8,097 bases of DNA from an uncultured Dialister sp. (GCF_900765565.1 NZ_CAAFRZ010000055.1:1-8097); one strand, 5' to 3'; shown: positions 1 to 7,035, numbered from the stretch's first letter. The notes: generated by a model from the letters alone, not told the origin. A program made the numbers and translations.

Positions 1-62
1 CTGTTAGGAAGGCTGATCCGCCTGCGGCGCTTCCACCCGGTATTCCCGTCAGTCATTCGTGC

Positions 63-162
63 TGTAGGCTGGCCAGCTTTCCTGGAAGCCAGGAGCTAGC
101 AGCTAGAAGCCCCCGCCCGAATGACTCTACCCTCCAGTATCGAACTCAACAGCTCGACAAAC
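63..162. repeat. Dispersed palindromic repeat, left copy
   Basis: A near copy of this stretch occurs inverted at the right edge (8002-8097). Shared blocks include AGCTAGAAGCCCCCG, CGAATGACTCTA and CTCAACAGCTCGA. The left copy also has its own terminal inverted repeat, AGTCATTCG at 51-59 and CGAATGACT at 118-126. Together these define a palindromic unit of about 76 bp with a conserved tail reaching to within about 8 bp of the hydrolase stop codon. No coding potential is visible. It resembles a REP/MITE-like intergenic element; its mobility is inferred only from the two copies. Confidence 0.7.
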
Positions 163-169
163 TGAAATA

Positions 170-1177
170 TCACAGCACCTTTTCCAGCCACTTTCCCATG
201 ATATCCGCAATCTGTTCATTATTCCTGTCCTCAAAGAGGAAATGGGTGTTGCCGTAAATGCCTATATCCGGCAAGTGGAGTACCTCCGCGCGCCCGCCGT
301 GGCGGTTGATGGTTTCTGCCATGAGCCGGGCTTCCTCCAGCCGCACCCGCCAGTTGTCCTGGCCTCCGTGGGGACTGGGCTTTTCCGGAATGTTATCGCC
401 GAAAATCATGAGAATCGGGATTTCAGTGAGTTTCAGGAATTCCTCTGTATCCACAGGATAAGGGGCCAGAGGGCCGAAGGGGCTGGATGAGGAAAGGGGC
501 GCCGGCGCTTCTTCTTTTGGAAATACAAATCCCACCCCCGGCTCCAAAGCGATGATGGCTTTCACCTTTTTATTTTCCATGGCTGCCAGCCACCCCGGCA
601 GGCCGCCCTGGGAATGGGTCACCAGCACCGATGGTCCCGCCCGATCCACTGCCGCTGACAGGGCATGGGCAGAAAGCTTCGGGTCAAAGGTCCCCGTATT
701 GGGAGTTCCCTTCTGCCAGAACTGCTCCTCCGCCTCTTTGCTGTGAGGAATCTGCACATGGTCAAAATACTTCGGATAATGGCCGAAACGGAATATATCA
801 AACCACAATGCTTCGTCCGCTGCCGGTTTCACTTTCCCCGCCACGCCGGACGCACCGGCCCGGCCCCGCCGAGGCTGGTCCAGGAGGTACACAGGATACC
901 CCTTCCGGAGGAAAATGGTCTGGAACCCCTCCCGCCCGTCAGGGGTCGTCTCGAAGCAAGCGCCGCTCTGGCCGGCGCCATGAAGGAAGACAAGGCTCAC
1001 CTTCTTTGCATTCACCGGTACCTGGTAAAAGACGTACCCATTGTCCACATGCTTCTCCTGCCCCGCGCCAGACAGGGCATGGGATTCATCGTAGGTTCCC
1101 GGTTCTCTGATGACCTCGCCGCCAACGGTGAAGCTCCCCTGTTCTTCGATGATAAGAGGTTTCTTTAATCTTCCCAT
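170..1177 (-). CDS. Alpha/beta hydrolase, esterase-713-like
   Basis: A 335-aa serine hydrolase, probably cytoplasmic because no signal peptide or membrane segment is visible. The order of motifs matches the family of Alcaligenes esterase 713. There is an oxyanion-region HGAGQSG at residues 66-72, then FETTPDGR at 75-82, and DQPRRGRAG at 100-108. The nucleophile elbow is THSQGG with Ser189. Glu212 lies in ALEPG and His312 in GNTHF, giving a Ser-Glu-His triad with the acid unusually placed just after the strand following the nucleophile, as known for esterase 713. The substrate is unknown even for the founding member. The start at 1177 is chosen because AGGAAA (1185-1190) lies 7 nt upstream; an in-frame start at 1228 would fall before the predicted transcription start near 1221. 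It has its own promoter, so it need not be co-regulated with the cysteine operon. Confidence 0.85.
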   Translation of the reverse strand: MGRLKKPLIIEEQGSFTVGGEVIREPGTYDESHALSGAGQEKHVDNGYVFYQVPVNAKKVSLVFLHGAGQSGACFETTPDGREGFQTIFLRKGYPVYLLDQPRRGRAGASGVAGKVKPAADEALWFDIFRFGHYPKYFDHVQIPHSKEAEEQFWQKGTPNTGTFDPKLSAHALSAAVDRAGPSVLVTHSQGGLPGWLAAMENKKVKAIIALEPGVGFVFPKEEAPAPLSSSSPFGPLAPYPVDTEEFLKLTEIPILMIFGDNIPEKPSPHGGQDNWRVRLEEARLMAETINRHGGRAEVLHLPDIGIYGNTHFLFEDRNNEQIADIMGKWLEKVL

Positions 1178-1227
1178 AGTCCCATTTCCTTTCAAGCCAA
1201 AACAGGAACCACCAGTGTTCTGTCTCA

Positions 1228-1256
1228 ATCATAGTAATGCAAATCTCCCATGTAAC
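1228..1256 (-). promoter_or_regulatory. Promoter of the hydrolase gene
   Basis: Read on the minus strand, a -35-like GTTACA (1251-1256, 4 of 6 matches to TTGACA) is separated by exactly 17 bp from TATGAT (1228-1233, 5 of 6 matches to TATAAT). The predicted start of transcription near 1221 leaves a leader of about 44 nt before the ATG at 1177. The box is moderate, so the hydrolase may also receive readthrough. Confidence 0.55.
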
Positions 1257-1294
1257 ATTTTTGGAGTAGAGTCAATATTTGTCCTATACCCGTT

Positions 1295-1336
1295 ATATTC
1301 ACCGTAAAGATAAAAGTGCAAGGTGAATATCTCACC
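1295..1336. repeat. Inverted repeat upstream of the hydrolase promoter
   Basis: ATATTCACC (1295-1303) and GGTGAATAT (1322-1330) are perfect 9-bp inverted arms with an 18-bp spacer. The right arm overlaps a second small palindrome, GGTGA/TCACC (1322-1326 and 1332-1336). The arrangement could be an operator or activator site about 75-110 bp upstream of the predicted start, or simply part of the neighbouring repeat. No U-tract follows on either strand, so it is not a convincing terminator. Confidence 0.35.
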
Positions 1337-1344
1337 ACCATGCA

Positions 1345-1475
1345 GGCCCTTGGAGAAGGGCCGCGCCAAAGGCGCAGGATGGATTAATGGGTCCAGAATC
1401 TACAGGTTTGACACATTCCGCCTCTACGAGGCGGATCCATCCCCTACCCTTTGGGCACCCCCTTCTCCAAGGGGG
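1345..1475. repeat. Large imperfect palindrome in the SDR-hydrolase gap
   Basis: The 383-bp gap between SDR and hydrolase holds a nested-hairpin element and no gene. Four hairpins follow one another: GGCCCTT/AAGGGCC (1345-1362), GCGCC/GGCGC (1363-1375), CCGCCTC/GAGGCGG (1418-1434) and CCCCCTT/AAGGGGG (1458-1475). The two outer ends are also inverted copies of each other over about 40 bp, both carrying CTTGGAGAAGGG, a CCAAAGG/CCCAAAGGG block and ATGGAT. This is typical of a MITE-like or dispersed intergenic repeat. On the minus strand none of the hairpins has a U-tract, so a true terminator for the operon is not evident. The plus-strand reading of the last hairpin is followed by CACGTTTTT. Confidence 0.65.
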
Positions 1476-1560
1476 CACGTTTTTACGGATATAGGCAATA
1501 CATGTCATTTGCACAAATGTAGTTGAGGCAAACCGCCAGGTTCCTGTTTACAATCATTCA

Positions 1561-2298
1561 TCAGTTCATATAAAGCCCGCCATTCACATCCAGTGTGGTG
1601 CCGGTAATAAGCCGGGCATCGTCGGATGCCAGGAAAGCAGCGGCCCCTGCAATGTCCTCCGGTTCCGCCACTTTTCGTAAGGGAATAGAAGACAGGTTAA
1701 TGTTCATTTTCTCTGTCATCTGGGTTTTTACAAACCCCGGCGCAATGGCATTCACATTGATACCGGATGGCCCCAGTTCCCGGGCCAGGGATTTCGTGGT
1801 CCCCTGAAGCGCTGCCTTGCTGGCCACATAGTCTGCCGCCGTCGCAATACCTCCCACTTCTCCGGCCAGGGAAGCGATGGTGATAATTTTCCCACCCCTT
1901 TCTTTCAGGAATGGAATCACTGCCCTGGTAGTATGGATAACACCGTAGAGGTTGACAGAAAGCGTTTCTTCCCAGTCCCGGTCTTCCAGTTCTTCAAAGC
2001 TCTTGGACAGGCGGCAGATGCCTGCATTATTGACGAGAATATCAATCTGTCCAAAATCTTCTTTCACCTGCTGCACGGCTTTCTTCACTTCTTCGTTCAA
2101 AGACACATCGACCCTGTATGCCCGGATTCTACCCTTTTCCAGCTTATTTCCTTTCTCTACAACCTTCCGGTTATCTTCTTCTTTTTTTCCAAAAATGGCT
2201 ACCTCTGCTCCCTCTTCCAGAAAGCGGAGGGCAATGGCTTCTCCAATGCCCCTGTTGCCCCCGGTGATGAGGGCTATTTTCCCTTTCAGTCGTTTCAT
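1561..2298 (-). CDS. Short-chain dehydrogenase/reductase, FabG-like
   Basis: A 245-aa classical SDR oxidoreductase of the usual family length. Cofactor motif TGGNRGIG lies at residues 12-19 and the structural NNAG at 90-93. The catalytic set is complete: Asn116, Ser143, Tyr157 and Lys161 in YVASK. A PG motif follows in IAPGFV. The loop after the second strand carries Lys38-Lys39 and no Asp, which favours NADP(H); this is inference. The ATG at 2298 is chosen because GAGGAG (2308-2313) sits 9 nt upstream. Reading further upstream in the same frame only overlaps the ATPase gene. The ribosome binding site overlaps the ATPase stop codon and the gap is 13 nt, so the gene is the last member of the cysteine T-box operon. 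It is similar to 3-oxoacyl-ACP reductases, but operon context argues for a dedicated substrate, which is unknown. Confidence 0.88.
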   Translation of the reverse strand: MKRLKGKIALITGGNRGIGEAIALRFLEEGAEVAIFGKKEEDNRKVVEKGNKLEKGRIRAYRVDVSLNEEVKKAVQQVKEDFGQIDILVNNAGICRLSKSFEELEDRDWEETLSVNLYGVIHTTRAVIPFLKERGGKIITIASLAGEVGGIATAADYVASKAALQGTTKSLARELGPSGINVNAIAPGFVKTQMTEKMNINLSSIPLRKVAEPEDIAGAAAFLASDDARLITGTTLDVNGGLYMN

Positions 2299-2311
2299 AT
2301 GCTTCATCTCC

Positions 2312-3127
2312 TCAGGCCAGATCCGCCAGCGCCTTGGGAACTGGCGTTTCAAATGGAATAGGTGCCCTGGCCGGCGATTCGTCGGAACCATCCTTATCCA
2401 GAATACGGCGCAGGAACTGACGGGTTCTCGCTTCCTTTGGGTGGGTAAAAATCTCTTCCGGGCTTCCTTCTTCCACGATGACGCCGCCATCCATGAAAAT
2501 CACCTTTGTCGCTGCTTCCCGGGCAAATTTCATTTCATGGGTCACCACCACCATGGTAACACCATCCCTCGCCAGCTTTTTCATGACAGAAAGGACGTCA
2601 CCCACCAGCTCCGGATCCAGGGCTGACGTAGGTTCATCAAAGAAAATCACATCCGGTTTCACTGCCATGGCCCGAGCGATTCCCACCCGCTGCTGCTGGC
2701 CGCCGGAAAGCTGGGAAGGATAATAGTCCGCCCGGTCTGCCAGGCCCACTTCTTCCAGTGCCTCACGGGCAATGGTTTCCGCCTCTGCTTTCGGCATGCC
2801 CCTTCCTACGGTAAGACCGAGCATCACATTCTGGAGAGCCGTCTTATTGGCGAAGAGGTTGTAATTTTGGAATACGAAAGCCGTATGTTTGCGGACCCAG
2901 GCAATATCCTTCGACTTAGCGCTGTGAAGATCCAGCTTTCTGTCTCCCAGTATCATTTCCCCTCCGTCCGCTCTTTCCAGAAAAGTCAAACTCCGAAGGA
3001 GCGTGGTTTTCCCGGAACCCGAGGGGCCCAGGATGACGATGACGTCCCCTTTATTGACATTCAGATTCACATCCTTCAGCACTTCCTGGCTGCCAAAGTG
3101 TTTCTTTACATGAGATATTTCCAGCAT
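2312..3127 (-). CDS. Polar amino acid ABC transporter ATPase
   Basis: A 271-aa nucleotide-binding subunit of the HisP/GlnQ type that should power the importer encoded just upstream, on the cytoplasmic side of the membrane. All ATPase motifs are intact: Walker [10 protein letters not shown] at residues 34-42, Q-loop Gln87 in FQNYNLF, signature LSGGQQQR at 140-147, Walker B VIFFDE at 160-165, D-loop SALD, and switch His197 in VVTHE. The C-terminal tail after about residue 245 (the [14 protein letters not shown] region) is a little longer than the usual 240-250 aa and has no recognisable domain. The ATG at 3127 lies 2 nt after the upstream permease stop, with GAGGAGGGG embedded in that permease's last codons, so translation is probably coupled. 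Confidence 0.95.
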   Translation of the reverse strand: MLEISHVKKHFGSQEVLKDVNLNVNKGDVIVILGPSGSGKTTLLRSLTFLERADGGEMILGDRKLDLHSAKSKDIAWVRKHTAFVFQNYNLFANKTALQNVMLGLTVGRGMPKAEAETIAREALEEVGLADRADYYPSQLSGGQQQRVGIARAMAVKPDVIFFDEPTSALDPELVGDVLSVMKKLARDGVTMVVVTHEMKFAREAATKVIFMDGGVIVEEGSPEEIFTHPKEARTRQFLRRILDKDGSDESPARAPIPFETPVPKALADLA

Positions 3128-3129
3128 AA

Positions 3130-3846
3130 TTACCCCTCCTCACCGGCAGTCCTGTAAAAGCCGACGTGTTTTTCAAAAATATGGTATGCCACCTGGACTA
3201 CAGTGCATACGATAATGTAGAGAATGAAAACTTCCAGATATGCTTCGATATAGTTATACCCATAGGCCGCCTGAATTTTAGCGGCTGCCATGATATCCTT
3301 GATGCCCATGAAGAAGGCCAGTGATGTACCTTTGATGAGGTTCACCGTGAGGTTGCAGATATTCGGCAATGCGGAAGTCAATGCCTGGGGAATGATGACC
3401 TGCACATTGGTCTGGAATTTCGTGAGGCCAATGGTAAGTCCCGCTTCCATCTGTCCTTTGGATACACTCTGGATAGCAGAACGGAAAACTTCAGACAGAA
3501 GGGCAATCGTATTTAATGTAAATACGATAACCGCATACCACAGGGGATTGACTCCCTGGAATACATCAAACTGAATCCCCACGGATTTCACGAATGCATT
3601 GAGAAGGCTGGGAAGCAGGGTGTACATGAGAAGAATCTGCAGTACCAGCGGTGTGCCCCGAATGAAAGATACATAGATGGTAATCATTTTTTCCACAGGA
3701 CCCCTGGCATCAATTCTCTTTTCCGCCATAAGAAAGGCAGGCACCAGGGAAAGAAGAAGAACCACAGCCGTGAGGAAGATGGTCACCGGCAGCGCCTTCA
3801 ACAGAAATGGCAGGGCATGCTGCATGAATGAAAAATCAAGTTCCAT
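3130..3846 (-). CDS. Polar amino acid ABC permease (second subunit)
   Basis: A 238-aa HisM/HisQ-family inner-membrane permease. Hydrophobic spans are visible at about residues 18-40, 54-82, 100-120, 165-185 and 203-222. The EAA loop that docks the ATPase reads [13 protein letters not shown] from about residue 133, followed by [12 protein letters not shown]. It differs clearly from the neighbouring permease, so the pair most likely forms a heterodimeric channel. AAGGAGGG stands just upstream of the ATG within a 12-nt gap after the first permease. The substrate cannot be read from the permease itself; cystine or a related sulfur compound is inferred from the T-box. Confidence 0.93.
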   Translation of the reverse strand: MELDFSFMQHALPFLLKALPVTIFLTAVVLLLSLVPAFLMAEKRIDARGPVEKMITIYVSFIRGTPLVLQILLMYTLLPSLLNAFVKSVGIQFDVFQGVNPLWYAVIVFTLNTIALLSEVFRSAIQSVSKGQMEAGLTIGLTKFQTNVQVIIPQALTSALPNICNLTVNLIKGTSLAFFMGIKDIMAAAKIQAAYGYNYIEAYLEVFILYIIVCTVVQVAYHIFEKHVGFYRTAGEEG

Positions 3847-3858
3847 AGGGTTCCCTCC

Positions 3859-4563
3859 TTACGCTCCGGCTTCCCGGTGGGACAGGCGGGCTTCCATCTG
3901 CAGGAAGGCCCGCTCGATTAAAATACTGAGCCCCCAGTAAATGAGGAGGCAGGAAATATAGAGTTCAACGCCGTAGGCTCCGTAATTCTGGGCCAAAATG
4001 AGATTCGTCTTTCCCAGGAGATCAATGAGTCCAATGGTATAGGCCAGGGCACTTTCTTTCATCAGATTGATTACGGAGTTTCCGAAATTCGGAAGGGCAA
4101 TCACCGCCGCCTGGGGCAGGAGCACGTGGAAGAACGCCTGCGCCGGGGAAAGGCCGATGGTCACAGCCGCTTCGTACTGTCCTCTTTCCACTGTCTCATA
4201 GGCCGAGCGGAATACTTCAGAGACATAGGCTCCAAAGAGAAGGGTAAAGGTGATGATGACAAACACCGCCCGGGACAGGTCGTCCATGTCGATTCCGAAC
4301 TCCTCCTCCGCCAGTTTGGGAAGACCGTAGAAAACGATGAAAAGAAGAACGATAGAAGGAGTGCAGCGGATAATGTAGGTATATCCATCGACCAAGGCCC
4401 GGATAATACGGTTTCCGGACAGCTTGGCCCAGGCCAGGAGCATTCCCAAAAGAGACCCGGTCAGAATACTTGTCACCCCCACCACCAATGTCACTGCCAG
4501 ATAGGGCAGGAGTGTCGGGATGGATGTCACAATCACCTCGGGGCTGAATGGCCTTGTATCCAT
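3859..4563 (-). CDS. Polar amino acid ABC permease (first subunit)
   Basis: A 234-aa HisM/HisQ-type permease. Hydrophobic spans are visible at about residues 18-45, 55-82, 97-117, 155-185 and 200-218. The EAA loop is YEAAVTIGLSP from about residue 130, followed by VLLPQAAVIALPN. The ATG at 4563 is preferred over an in-frame TTG at 4581 because a perfect AAGGAGGT (4571-4578) lies 7 nt upstream of the ATG and would be inside the coding region of the longer form. It follows the solute-binding protein by 27 nt. Organisation as binding protein, two permeases and ATPase matches known cystine and histidine/glutamine-type importers. Confidence 0.93.
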   Translation of the reverse strand: MDTRPFSPEVIVTSIPTLLPYLAVTLVVGVTSILTGSLLGMLLAWAKLSGNRIIRALVDGYTYIIRCTPSIVLLFIVFYGLPKLAEEEFGIDMDDLSRAVFVIITFTLLFGAYVSEVFRSAYETVERGQYEAAVTIGLSPAQAFFHVLLPQAAVIALPNFGNSVINLMKESALAYTIGLIDLLGKTNLILAQNYGAYGVELYISCLLIYWGLSILIERAFLQMEARLSHREAGA

Positions 4564-4590
4564 AGTAAGCACCTCCTTCAAAAAATTGAC

Positions 4591-5466
4591 TTACTGGTTA
4601 TCAATCAGTTTGCTCACTTCTTCACCGGAATATTTATTTTCCAGCTCTGCAATCTTGCCTTCCTGCTTCAGCTCGCCGAGAGCCTTGTCCACATCTTCTG
4701 CCAGCTGTTTATCCTTCTTGTTGATCACCGGATATGTCGGAATGGCTTTATACCGGAAATAGCTGAGCTTATCCTTGAACTGCTTATAGGGAGCATCGTC
4801 TGCTTCCACATTCTTCTTGTAAGCCAGTTCGATGGCGAAATACCCGTCATACCGTCCTTCCAACACCCAGGTATAGGCATCGGCAACCTGGAAGTTTTCC
4901 GAAGCCTCCAGGTTCACCGGATGGTCCGGATGGGCTGCGTTATAGTCCTCGATGACCTGATACTGGGCATTCTGCGGGGCGATAGGCACCAGTTTCTTGC
5001 CGGCCTTGGCAAAATCATCAAGATTCTTGATGGTATCCGCATCTTCCTTGCGGATGGTAACACCGATAACACTGGCAGCGATATTATTCTTTGTAAAAAG
5101 ATATTTCTTTTCGCGGGCCGGTGTCTTCCAGGCTCCTTTGGTACCAATGTCGTACTTGCCCGATTCTACACCGATAAGAAGATCGTCATCGGAGGTGGGG
5201 ACGAACTGGAATTCATACTGTGGCAGCTTCTTGGCCACTTCCTTCATCACCGCCACTTCCATGCCGTCGGACTTATTGTTATCATCTACGAAGTCGTAGG
5301 GGAAATAATGGGGCGTATGGGCTACCTTTACAATTTTCTTATCCCCATTTCCGGAAGCTCCTGCTTTAGCGGAGTTTCCTTTACTACCACCGCATCCTGC
5401 AACGGTGATTGCAATTCCCAGGGTACCAACAATGAGTGCTGCCTTGATCAGACTTTTAATTTTCAT
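4591..5466 (-). CDS. Amino acid ABC transporter solute-binding lipoprotein
   Basis: A 291-aa family-3 extracellular solute-binding protein, anchored to the outer face of the membrane. The N-terminus has basic MKIK, a hydrophobic run, and the lipobox VAGC with Cys25 as lipidation site, then a Gly/Ser/Lys linker to about residue 43. The mature domain carries YFPYDFV and DGMEVAVMKEVAKKL (68-82), then YDIGTKGAWKTPAREKKYLF (105-124), in which Arg118 occupies the place of the arginine that usually binds the ligand alpha-carboxylate. The acidic residue that normally follows the 'GRxDA' element is shifted: YDGYFAIE has Ile213 and Glu214 there. That may alter recognition of the amino group. The T-box upstream points to cystine, cysteine or an S-derivative as ligand. 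AAGGAGAA (5472-5479) sets the start, 13 nt after the preceding stop. Confidence 0.93.
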   Translation of the reverse strand: MKIKSLIKAALIVGTLGIAITVAGCGGSKGNSAKAGASGNGDKKIVKVAHTPHYFPYDFVDDNNKSDGMEVAVMKEVAKKLPQYEFQFVPTSDDDLLIGVESGKYDIGTKGAWKTPAREKKYLFTKNNIAASVIGVTIRKEDADTIKNLDDFAKAGKKLVPIAPQNAQYQVIEDYNAAHPDHPVNLEASENFQVADAYTWVLEGRYDGYFAIELAYKKNVEADDAPYKQFKDKLSYFRYKAIPTYPVINKKDKQLAEDVDKALGELKQEGKIAELENKYSGEEVSKLIDNQ

Positions 5467-5479
5467 GATGGTTCTCCTT

Positions 5480-6490
5480 TTATTTCACAAATTCTTCTGT
5501 TGCCCTTCTGATCCATTCCAGATGGCGGATATCCGTATCCCTTGGAATGGTGCAGTCCGCTCCGAGAACCACGCCGGTGGTACCGGTATCTGTCAGAATC
5601 CGCTCTGTTTCTTTTCTGATTTCTTCTTCACTGCCCCTGTAAATGAGGTCCTGCTCCGTCTGTCCGAAGCCTCCAATCACCGCCTTGTCATGGAAGAGCT
5701 TCTTCCCTTCCTTCAGGGAAATGCCTTCCACATGGGCTGCCCAGTTCACTGCAAGGAATGGGTAATCTTTATACCATTCCAGATGGTTCCGGAATCCATG
5801 GTAACCGCAGATATGGAGAATATTGTTATCCTTTGCTTCATTGGCTGCTTCCAGGATTTTCAGTTCATAGGGAGCCACATACTTTGCGTAATCTTCTTCG
5901 CTCACCCGGTCATAGCTGATGTTGTTCACGGAAAGGTAAATACCGTCCACTCCGCCCTCTTCGATGAGAGCCTTTGCCAGGATGCTGTAATCTTCCGAAA
6001 TTACATCAAACACATGGGCCGTTCCTTCCGGATCCTCTCTGATCCATTCCGCCAAATCCACCGGATGGCCTGCTGTATCCTGCATGAACTCAATAGTTCT
6101 TGGCACGGCGAAGAGATTGTAGAAAAGCTGCACATCCTTCCCATAAAGGGAAACCAGCTTTTTCGCATAGCCGATCTGGAACCGGAACCAATCCGAATCC
6201 TTACCCAGTGTCCTAAGGTCTTTCAGGTCCTGCGGCCCAGTAAGTGGATTCTTTAACGATTCCACGGGATAGCTGAAGTAGCCGTCCGTCATGATTTTGA
6301 TGAGGTCCGGCTGGAAGGCTTTATAGAAATCCGCCTGTCCTGCGAGGACCTTTTCCGTCAATTCCGGATGGCTGAAAGCATCGGACCCCGTTTCATCCTT
6401 CAGGAAATGGTGCCAGAACCCCAAGGGAATCCGGTCTGTTTTTTCATTATGGAAAACTGCATCAATTAAATCTCTTCTGTTCACTGCCAT
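5480..6490 (-). CDS. MtaA/UroD-family putative zinc methyltransferase
   Basis: A 336-aa protein of the uroporphyrinogen decarboxylase fold, first gene of the T-box operon. It lacks the RQAGR motif that HemE carries near its N-terminus (here IPLGFWHHF), so it is not a haem enzyme. It has the three zinc ligands known from methylcobalamin:coenzyme M methyltransferases MtaA/MtbA: His226 and Cys228 in ILHICGYHG, and Cys313 in GADCTIPRDT. In those enzymes the zinc activates a thiol that accepts or gives a methyl group. No corrinoid protein is encoded nearby. With a cysteine T-box upstream and an amino acid importer downstream, a role in methyl transfer to or from a sulfur amino acid or other thiol is likely but unproven. 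The ATG at 6490 follows AAAGGAG (6499-6505) by 8 nt; an upstream in-frame GTG at 6532 has no good binding site. Confidence 0.82.
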   Translation of the reverse strand: MAVNRRDLIDAVFHNEKTDRIPLGFWHHFLKDETGSDAFSHPELTEKVLAGQADFYKAFQPDLIKIMTDGYFSYPVESLKNPLTGPQDLKDLRTLGKDSDWFRFQIGYAKKLVSLYGKDVQLFYNLFAVPRTIEFMQDTAGHPVDLAEWIREDPEGTAHVFDVISEDYSILAKALIEEGGVDGIYLSVNNISYDRVSEEDYAKYVAPYELKILEAANEAKDNNILHICGYHGFRNHLEWYKDYPFLAVNWAAHVEGISLKEGKKLFHDKAVIGGFGQTEQDLIYRGSEEEIRKETERILTDTGTTGVVLGADCTIPRDTDIRHLEWIRRATEEFVK

Positions 6491-6527
6491 ATCTGTTACT
6501 CCTTTACTTTTTATTTCACTGCCATAT
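6480..6527 (-). repeat. Direct repeat around the methyltransferase start
   Basis: The 13-bp string ATATGGCAGTGAA occurs twice, at 6480-6492 (containing the real start codon) and at 6515-6527, 35 bp upstream. The upstream copy would begin a 4-codon reading frame, M-A-V-K-stop, without a good ribosome binding site. It looks like a small duplication in the leader. Confidence 0.7.
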
Positions 6528-6589
6528 GTCACGCTTTCTCACGGGACCACAACATCGTTTATTCATGAATTGATTTCCTTTCCGGATAT

Positions 6590-6621
6590 AAAAAAAGACC
6601 CCATCCAAAGGGACGAGGTCT
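6590..6621 (-). terminator. Terminator of T-box A
   Basis: An 11-bp stem AGACCTCGTCC / GGATGGGGTCT, with a CUUU loop and two G-U pairs, is followed directly by a run of Ts on the minus strand (6590-6595). Its left arm contains the CTCGTCC needed by the competing anti-terminator, which is the usual T-box switch. Confidence 0.9.
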
Positions 6622-6853
6622 CGTGATTCCACCCAATTTCACCAAGCAGTCATCTGCTGTAGTCTCAAGAGGTACTTCATCGGAAAATTCTCCTGTACCC
6701 CTGCGCTGTAACGGGCGTCTCCCGGTATGGCCTACTTTAGATTCAGCCCATCAGCTCCAAAAGGCACTTCCCTTTCCTATCCGTATCCGCTTCCATCATC
6801 CGGACTCGCTTTTCCGTTTTCGAAAAGGTACTCTCTTTCTTCCCTGCCTGTGT
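6590..6853 (-). ncRNA. T-box riboswitch A, cysteine specificity
   Basis: A complete T-box leader in front of the methyltransferase-ABC operon. Stem I holds AGAGTA (6829-6834) opposite GAAGTGCC. The flanking helices CCTTT/AAAGG above and GAAAG/CTTTT below frame the loop, which leaves UGC (Cys) at 6764-6766 as specifier. Conserved AAAGCGAGTCCGG and AGCGGATACGG form the apical part. A GTAGG...CGGGAG element follows, then a GGGGTAC/GTACCTC stem. The T-box itself reads GGGTGGAATCACG (6622-6634); its UGGA would pair with the UCCA end of a tRNA with U at position 73, as tRNA-Cys has. The anti-terminator CGAG/CTCG competes with the terminator at 6590-6621. Uncharged tRNA-Cys should allow readthrough. 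The 5' end is set by analogy with T-box B. Confidence 0.92.
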
Positions 6854-6865
6854 AGATGAATTTTT

Positions 6866-6903
6866 AAAAATATGTCCCCCGGCCGGATGTCCGGCCGGGA
6901 ACA
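6866..6903 (-). terminator. Strong hairpin terminator after small protein A
   Basis: TGTTCCCGGCCGGA (6890-6903) pairs with TCCGGCCGGGGGACA (6873-6887), with one bulged base and a two-base turn, followed by TATTTTT (6866-6872) on the minus strand. It should end the transcript carrying T-box B and the 36-aa protein. The rest of the stretch from 6904 to 7035 holds no supported gene. T-box A starts about 12 bp beyond the U-tract, and no -35 box for it can be seen. Confidence 0.75.
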
Positions 6904-7035
6904 TGGGGATGTAGGCGTCTGTCCTGCTCCATATACGGGCTGCTCGAAGTCCTCCGGTTCCAGCGGCTCAGGGCTTTTGGAAGTCCCCTGCCTGCCTTGA
7001 AGGTGTCCCCATTGGATCCCCGTCAGCGAAATGAC

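Noticed and set aside
665..1168. Plus-strand frames opposite the hydrolase
   Set aside because: They overlap the well-supported hydrolase with its complete catalytic triad and show no domain or ribosome binding site.
2299..2490. N-terminal extension of the SDR by about 64 codons
   Set aside because: It runs inside the ATPase gene in another frame and lacks a ribosome binding site; the SDR start at 2298 has GAGGAG at a good distance and matches family length.
4126..5511. Long plus-strand reading frame of 461 codons opposite the binding protein and first permease
   Set aside because: It covers two confidently identified minus-strand genes, has low-complexity composition (runs of F, I, L, H) and no recognisable domain; it is a codon-bias shadow.
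6533..6589. GTG start at 6532 for the methyltransferase-like gene
   Set aside because: No suitable ribosome binding site; the ATG at 6490 has AAAGGAG 8 nt upstream, and the extension has no family counterpart.
6764..6766. Alternative specifier frames (Val GUG, Ala GCC/GCA) for the T-boxes
   Set aside because: The helices flanking the loop and the A at the fourth position of UGGN fit Cys; tRNA-Val and tRNA-Ala would need UGGU.
6866..6940. 22-codon minus-strand frame starting MEQDRRLH across the terminator
   Set aside because: It has no ribosome binding site, and most of it is the translated terminator hairpin.
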